This document shows, piece after piece, positions 58,150 through 64,000 of a stretch of 64,000 nt of DNA. This DNA comes from Lactuca virosa (lineage: Eukaryota; Streptophyta; Magnoliopsida; Asterales; Asteraceae). The DNA is taken from the NCBI GenBank assembly GCA_928212115.1, contig CAKMRJ010005523.1, positions 142,974,979 through 143,038,978 of the forward strand, read 5' to 3'. Position numbers and translations under genes: made by a program. Position 1 is the first letter of the stretch; each line of letters opens with the position of its first letter. Under the pieces are notes generated by a model. That model had not been told where the DNA came from, searched no databases, and was given only the letters and a program-made list of their open reading frames with translations.

Positions 58150-58163
58150 AAGTAGGGGAGAGT
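58150..58163 (+). promoter_or_regulatory. Polypurine tract of family D
   Basis: AAGTAGGGGAGAGT directly before TGTAACATCC. Confidence 0.75.
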
Positions 58164-59172
58164 TGTAACATCCAGATCCTTGAGGTATGAAATTTTAAGT
58201 AAAATATGAGTTTTGAGGGAGTCATGACATGAGGGAAGCATCCTCACGATGTGAAATTTCCTTAAGAGATGTGAGTCTCATTGAAGTGTCACGACGTGAC
58301 ACTATGATGGTCACGACGTGACACCTGATTAGTGGAAAACCCTAATTTCCAGACTTAGATACTATGTAAAAGATTTGAGGGGCTAGGGTTTCCTTCACCC
58401 TCAACTTTCATCACCTCCTAACCCCCTTGAAGAAAACCTAATCCCTATCCTTTCTTTTTGAGTTCATCTTGGTGTTTTGGTTGCTTTTGAAGAAGGAGAA
58501 GGCTTTGGTAGTGTTGTGAGCATCTTGGCAAGCGTTGGGACTTCATTTAGGCATCTTTGGACCTTTGTAAGTGTTCAAGATCCAAATTTTATTGTTCTAG
58601 GTTTCTAGATCTAAGTTTTTGTCCCTTTATCGTCAAGTTTGAGCAAGTTGAAATGGTGGGATTCCATAAAGTTGGCAAATTGATGGATCATTGATGTCCT
58701 TTGAGTGTTATATTCTTTGGCTCTGAAGTTTGGTAGTGTATTGAACCCATGCATGAGATTCTTGGTGTTGTTTCTCCATTTTTGATGTAGTTTGAGCTTT
58801 AGACTCACAATGGGCATGCATGGCTAAAAAGCATCGATAGGTTGTATTGGACGTTAGGAAGCCTTCTGGAAGGAATGGATGGATGGCTTATTGAATTGAA
58901 AGTTGAATATATTAAGCTGAGAAATACCGGCGTCATGACGTGACACCCTCCTCATCACTACGCGACAACTTGGGATTTCCCAGTTATTTTAGACTGACTA
59001 TGTCACGACATGATGGCCTGATCATCACAACGTGAAGGTAGCTTGAATCATGACTGATGATTATTATTTACTCTGATGATTGTGATACATTTTACAATGA
59101 CTAATTATGGAACAATATTGTGTGAATTTGATAATTTAAAAATGAAAAAAGCTTATTAGTATTTATGGGATG

Positions 59173-59177
<5 letters not shown>
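58164..59177 (+). repeat. Family D 3' LTR with internal deletion
   Basis: About 1.0 kb, matching the start and end of the 5' LTR but lacking the part equivalent to about 40440-41130, including the candidate donor and minisatellite. It carries two exact TCACGACGTGA palindromes (58289-58299, 58311-58321) and more at about 58932-59036. It ends GGGATGTTATA running into a TA array. Confidence 0.9.
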
Positions 59178-59219
<42 letters not shown>

Positions 59220-59235
59220 TATATATATATATATA
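59174..59235. repeat. TA microsatellite
   Basis: A TA array at the right edge of family D, matching the arrays at its left edge. Confidence 0.9.
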
Positions 59236-59290
59236 AAGGAACATTTTTCCTTTCACCACATTCATTTGAAACTCCCATGACTTTTCAATT

Positions 59291-59984
59291 TCTTTCTAAT
59301 AATGGTTATAAGTTGGTTAATAACGTTAAATAAATATATAACTTAAAGTGTAATCATATATAAACCAAAATTTTAATATTAAAAGAATATATTTTCTTCT
59401 ACTTATAAAGTTATGTTTTTAACTTTTAACATATAATACCCAATTTATTAGGTCTAATATGTTGTTGCATGTAAACCATTATCATTTTAAAGCTACAACT
59501 TTTGAACAATTTGTATAAAATACTTAAATTGCTAATGTAAATATAACCTTATAGGATCAACTTAAATATAAATGTTGGTCCAACTTAAACAACCTAAAGA
59601 ATATTTTGTAAATAGTTAAAAGTGATAAATTGTAGTGTCTTTCTAATAATAATTATAAGTTGGTTAATTAGGTTAAATAAGTATCAAACCTAAAGTGTAA
59701 TCATAAATAAACTAAATTTCAATATTAAAATAATATTTTTACTTCTAATTATAAATTTATGTCTTTAACTTTTAATATATTATATTTAATTTATTAGATT
59801 TAATATGTTGTTGTATGTAAACCATTATCAGTTTAAAGCTACAACTTTTGAACAGTTTGGACAAAATACTTAAATTGTTAATTTAAATATAACATTACAG
59901 GGTCAACTTCAATATAAATTTCAGTTTCACTAAAAAAACCCAAAAAATATTTTGTGAATAGTTAAAAGTGATAAATTGTAGTGC
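59291..59984. repeat. Tandem dimer of a 347-bp unit
   Basis: Copy one (59291-59637) and copy two (59638-59984) share long matching stretches, e.g. TATAAGTTGGTTAAT, AACCATTATCA, AAGCTACAACTTTTGAACA and GTTAAAAGTGATAAATTGTAG. No coding sequence. Confidence 0.85.
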
Positions 59985-60296
59985 TAAATGCAAAAACTAA
60001 ATTGTAATATCAATTTAACTAAAATATTTCCTAGAGATATTTTTATAATCGTTAAAAGTTTCAGATAAGTAGCTTAAAATAACTTACAATAACAATAGTT
60101 AAAAATAACTCTATATAAATGATTATATTGCTACCTTTAAAATAAAATAAAAAACTGTTTGATGTTTTAAATAATTACAATGATAGAAATTAAAACGTTA
60201 AGCAAACAAAATTTAAAAAATTAATTAACAATAACAACAACTAAAAATAACATTAAACCATATATTATATTTAATTTTATTCATGAGTAATCATCA

Positions 60297-61256
60297 TATC
60301 ATACATACTTATAAAGCTAGCATTTTTTCTTGAATCTCATGCATTTGAAACCCCCTTTTTTAACTTCCTCAAACCACATTCATTTGAAACCCCATTTTTT
60401 AACTAATGCAACTCAAAAGTTTTCTTAATTATGATTTAACACTTAAAGTTTTATAACTATCTTTTGTTTAATTAGCATTTAGTGAACAAAAATTACTAAA
60501 AAATGCCAAGCTTTTGGGGAAGGCATGCATACAAATCATATACAAATTTCAAAAAAGAAACAAAACTTAAAGGTTTGTGTGTTGGATTGAGGTCTTATGA
60601 CCACTTTTGAGAATGTTATATATTAGAACTTTTAATTTGTAAGTTTGTTATACTAATTCGTTTTTATTCTTCTTCATTTTTGGATTATTGTAATACAGTC
60701 GTTGTATATTGGGGTGGATGTAATCGTTAATATATTGATCATATGGTTATCGAGGGTGATGTCGAAAATATTTAATTAAATATTTTAAAAATATGTTTGT
60801 TTTTGTTTGGTAATTGTACCGTGTCCAAAAGAGAATTAATTAAAACTCATATATAGGGTATACGTTCCATCTCTCTCTCGTCTGCTCCTCTATATAGATA
60901 GAGATATATTATATATATATATAGCTAGTATAGAGATAGATATATATAGTATATATATTATAATAGAGGTCACAACACTTCAATCAAAATTCATTTAAAA
61001 TCTAATATTTCAAATGCTTTTTAATAATGATTGTAAAAATTTCAACATGTGTTACTTAAATTGCTGATTAATAAAAATAGTTAATGTTTTGACAACTCCT
61101 CACTCTTAAACTTATATTATTTTTAATTTGTTAGTTAACTAACATATTTTTCTAGATAAAGATAACATTTTTATGTGGTTTGGAAGTTAAAAATGGGGGT
61201 TTCAAATGCATGATTCAAGAAAACCTGCTAGCTTTATAAGTATGTATGATTAGAAA
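60297..61256. repeat. Long inverted repeat around 0.8 kb
   Basis: The left arm (about 60297-60361) with ATACTTATAAAGCTAGC and GCATTTGAAACCCCC is matched in reverse orientation by 61186-61256 (GGGGGTTTCAAATGC, GCTAGCTTTATAAGTAT). This may be a non-autonomous DNA transposon; the interior has only TA-rich DNA and no gene. Confidence 0.65.
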
Positions 61257-62001
61257 ATAAGGGTACATAGAATGACTATTTCAATGGAACATCTATGAAT
61301 CGATACCACTAGCGACGTATGTTGTCTGTAACCGGTGGTAGGAGATCCACATATCCGTTTTAATTATTTATATTAATGCTTATTAATATCTATTTTTATA
61401 TTCCTATTCACCTTAATTTTTTAGGTACAAATAAGGAAGAGGATTGTCGGCGCACCAACATAAAGTCAAACGTACGCATTGCAAAATATGTAATTAAAAT
61501 TAAATATCATATTTACTAATCGACTTATTTTAAAACTCTTGATGACATTTATGTATAATGATATACTTTGTTTGACTTCATTCTTAATTTCAATGTTTAA
61601 TATTTGAAAGTCCATATATGAAACCTTGGATGTTTTGGTGTAATATAAATAGTATAATACAAAGTTATTAGTTCAATATGTTTTTAATAGATCATTTAAA
61701 ACAACTTATTTCTTATTTTATCCAAAAATATTATTGGACATAAGAAAAGTAGATTATATTAATTTATACAAAAATTTATAATATATATTGGATATTATAA
61801 AAAGTAAAAGTAAAGTTTATAAGGTATGGACTATATTAGATAGTATCAAAATTTAAGTTGATGAATTTTTATGTTATTTGATAATTCGGTTAATGCCCAA
61901 AACATGACTAATAACGTAAATTTCAACATATTTCTATTTTTTTTCCATAATTATTTTAACTACTTAAATGTATTCTTGTGCAACGCGCGAGGTTACGCCT
62001 A

Positions 62002-62052
<51 letters not shown>

Positions 62053-63799
62053 ATATATACACACACACGCACACACACCAACTAATAAATAAAAATCATT
62101 AACTGCCAAGTGGCATCTTTTTAGAGTATGAACCTTTTTATTCTCATTGATTCTAATGATGTTATGTTGCATCCTTAAAAATTCGTTCACATTTAATACT
62201 TTAAAAATATAAATATAAATATTCATATTTTGAATTTTAAAAGCCAAATCATTTGTTATCCCATATATCACAATTTCAAGGATTTTTATATCTTAGAATA
62301 AGAATTTAATTTTTAAATCATTAGTCGTTAGCTTCTATATACTCTATCTGTTATAAATAAATATACTTGTATGTTCTTTTTTATCTCAATGTTCGTCTAC
62401 GTTGAGTAAAAAACGACTTTCATATATTTTGAGCTACAAGTTAATTCATTAAAGTACTATGTTATAGCCCGTAGAAACCACAGTTGATTTTTTAAATTAA
62501 AATTTATAATTATTAATAAAATATTTTAAATAAAATATTAATTAGAATATTTAGGGTTTTTTTTATGTAAAATTATAGTCATTGATTTAAATAAATATGT
62601 AAACTTATTTTTGAAGCGATATCAGACAGCTTTTGTTTGTGAATTAATGAAAAAAAAATATTGTATAATGAAATTTTAAATTAATTATAAAAAATATAAT
62701 AACCATGACAATTGAAGTAAAGTAAATCGATACATGGCAAATAAGAAAATTAAGTTGTTGAAACAAAAATATATAAAAAATATAACAAACTACAAATCAA
62801 AATTAACAATAATGTTTTTTTTAAATAATAAAAAAATACGCTATAACCGAAAAAAGAAATGTAGTATAGTTGACCTTAAGGATTTCTAAAACAATATTTT
62901 GCAATAGGATTTAACATTAATGAAAAATAAGTAGGTACTTTAAGTCTACACCATCTCCACAATTTTGGATAACAAAAAGTATGATGCTATTTAGATAAAA
63001 ATAAGCTCTGAAAGTGCAATTATTTATTGTTATTTGCGAAAATTTAAACAAAAAGTATGATGCTAGTTCAAAAATAGAAGGTTAGAAAATACAATGCGAA
63101 AAATTGAGAACATTTAAACAGAAAGTACAATATTGCTACCTATATAAGTAAAACGATTAGACTAAAATATTAAAATTTATTATTGAAATGCTATTTTAGG
63201 TAAAGCATTTTAATAACAACAAACTTTTACTCTTTCACTGATTTGAAAGTGATGTAAGTATGGCAAATTAGGTTAATTGTTAACACTTAAGACTGAAGCG
63301 TGAATCAATATTATAAAAAGCAAGATGAAAGATTTGGCCACCATGAAGATACAATGTTGATTCAGATTCTTGGAAATATAGTTATGAATTATAATGATAA
63401 CCAACAAAAGATTTCTCCAGATGTCCACCATCTAGATAACTACATTGAATTTATTCTTATAGGTTTTATTATTGTATTCTGTGATAAATATTAAAGATTC
63501 ATCATAAGTCATGATTAATTTTTTCCTCCATCTAAATAAACACGTGATTCAGAACTCCAAAATTATGGGCCATAATCCTCATGGAAAAATAGTTTTGAAT
63601 TATAAAACAAAATTTGAAAACCAAACCAATTAAGGTTTTGGATTTTCCGTTTAACGGAAAACGGAATAAGCCCAATTGATTAAACAAAACCTTATTCGGT
63701 TTGAGAAATCACAACACATCAAAGTCGAGAAATCAAATTCTAATGCAACCTACATCCAAAAGGGTATTATGGTAATTTTTCGAAAAATTTACTCATTTG
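61257..63799. other. AT-rich DNA without genes
   Basis: TA and CA arrays at about 62003-62078, and a degenerate copy of the short Helitron-like repeat at about 62450-62610. No convincing gene was seen; small open frames such as 63300-63494 have no recognisable features. Confidence 0.6.
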
Positions 63800-64000
63800 T
63801 AGCTTCCTCTATAAATAAATGAATATAAATCATCGATTCCATTCCATCAGACAAAACAACAGTTTTTTTATTATTCTAAAAGCATGAAACATTAGATTCC
63901 TTCTTCAATTCCATAATATCAACACCCAAAAAAATTCATCCACCTAAAAAAACTAACAAAACTTTTATAATAAGAAAATTTTCTTTTTAATGAAAATGAG
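63800..64000 (+). promoter_or_regulatory. Possible promoter and 5' leader of a gene beyond the window
   Basis: CTCTATAAATAAATG at about 63809 is TATA-like and is followed by a CA-rich, ATG-poor stretch such as plant 5' leaders have. The gene itself would lie outside the window. Confidence 0.25.

Larger units (their letters stand above)
39591..59177 (+). mobile_element. Ty3/gypsy retrotransposon, family D, host of two insertions
   Basis: A plus-strand element spanning 19.6 kb, of which about 8.1 kb is its own. It has a 5' LTR (39591-41231), primer site, gag, protease, reverse transcriptase, RNase H, integrase with chromodomain-like tail, polypurine tract and 3' LTR (58164-59177). It is interrupted in reverse transcriptase by family C (44587-53436) and in RNase H by a family B solo LTR (54056-56689). 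Both outer edges lie in TA arrays, so it seems to have inserted into a TA microsatellite. It is heavily mutated. Confidence 0.93.

Noticed and set aside
63300..63494. Small plus-strand protein
   Set aside because: 64 residues in AT-rich DNA with no motif, promoter or start context to support it.

Overview
The window is a plant nuclear repeat landscape. It is AT-rich, contains no intact host gene that I can recognise, and is mostly LTR retrotransposons stacked inside one another. The repeat sequences look like those of the daisy family; LTRs opening TGTCACACCCCC or TGTAACATC and the ACTCGACGAGT motif suggest lettuce or a close relative. That is recognition by eye, not a search. No bacterial, organellar or CRISPR sequence was seen.

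Layout. (1) 1-13817: the 3' part of a plus-strand Ty3/gypsy element (family A). It is split at 574/10588 by a nearly complete minus-strand gypsy element of family B (575-10582). (2) 13818-22017: AT-rich DNA with a possible end of a host gene, small DNA transposons (two hAT-like elements with exact 8-bp target duplications, a Mutator-like element, a MITE) and short Helitron-like pieces. (3) 22018-32293: a complete but defective plus-strand Ty1/copia element with ~99% similar LTRs and GTTAC target duplications; its leader carries a minus-strand solo LTR (family E, 23350-25795). (4) 32294-39590: inverted-repeat elements, a possible 3.8-kb Helitron, a tRNA-derived SINE with 11-bp target duplications, and TA arrays. 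(5) 39591-59177: a plus-strand gypsy element (family D) holding a minus-strand gypsy element (family C, 44587-53436) and a minus-strand family B solo LTR (54056-56689). (6) 59178-64000: TA arrays, a 347-bp tandem dimer, a long inverted repeat and otherwise featureless AT-rich DNA, perhaps with a promoter at the right edge.

Every gag-pol reading frame is broken by stops, frameshifts or deletions, so none of these copies should move on its own. The enzymatic parts are still readable: Gag zinc knuckle, aspartic protease, reverse transcriptase, RNase H, integrase and, in the gypsy elements, a C-terminal chromodomain-like tail (probably a chromovirus lineage such as Tekay/Del, not proven).

The most unusual signals are RNA-processing signals in the retrotransposons. 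Five gypsy LTR families share a module made of a 5' splice donor (AG|GTGAGT), a variable interior that often carries a minisatellite, a box complementary to the donor, a branch-point-like CTTAC, and an acceptor about 34-45 nt after the box. The donor and box differ between families but stay complementary within each. Separately, families C and D carry a 63- or 69-nt GT..AG segment without stops at the same codon between Gag and protease, exactly where family B has none. Families A to D also each have their own CpG-containing palindrome, repeated on both sides of the LTR TATA box.
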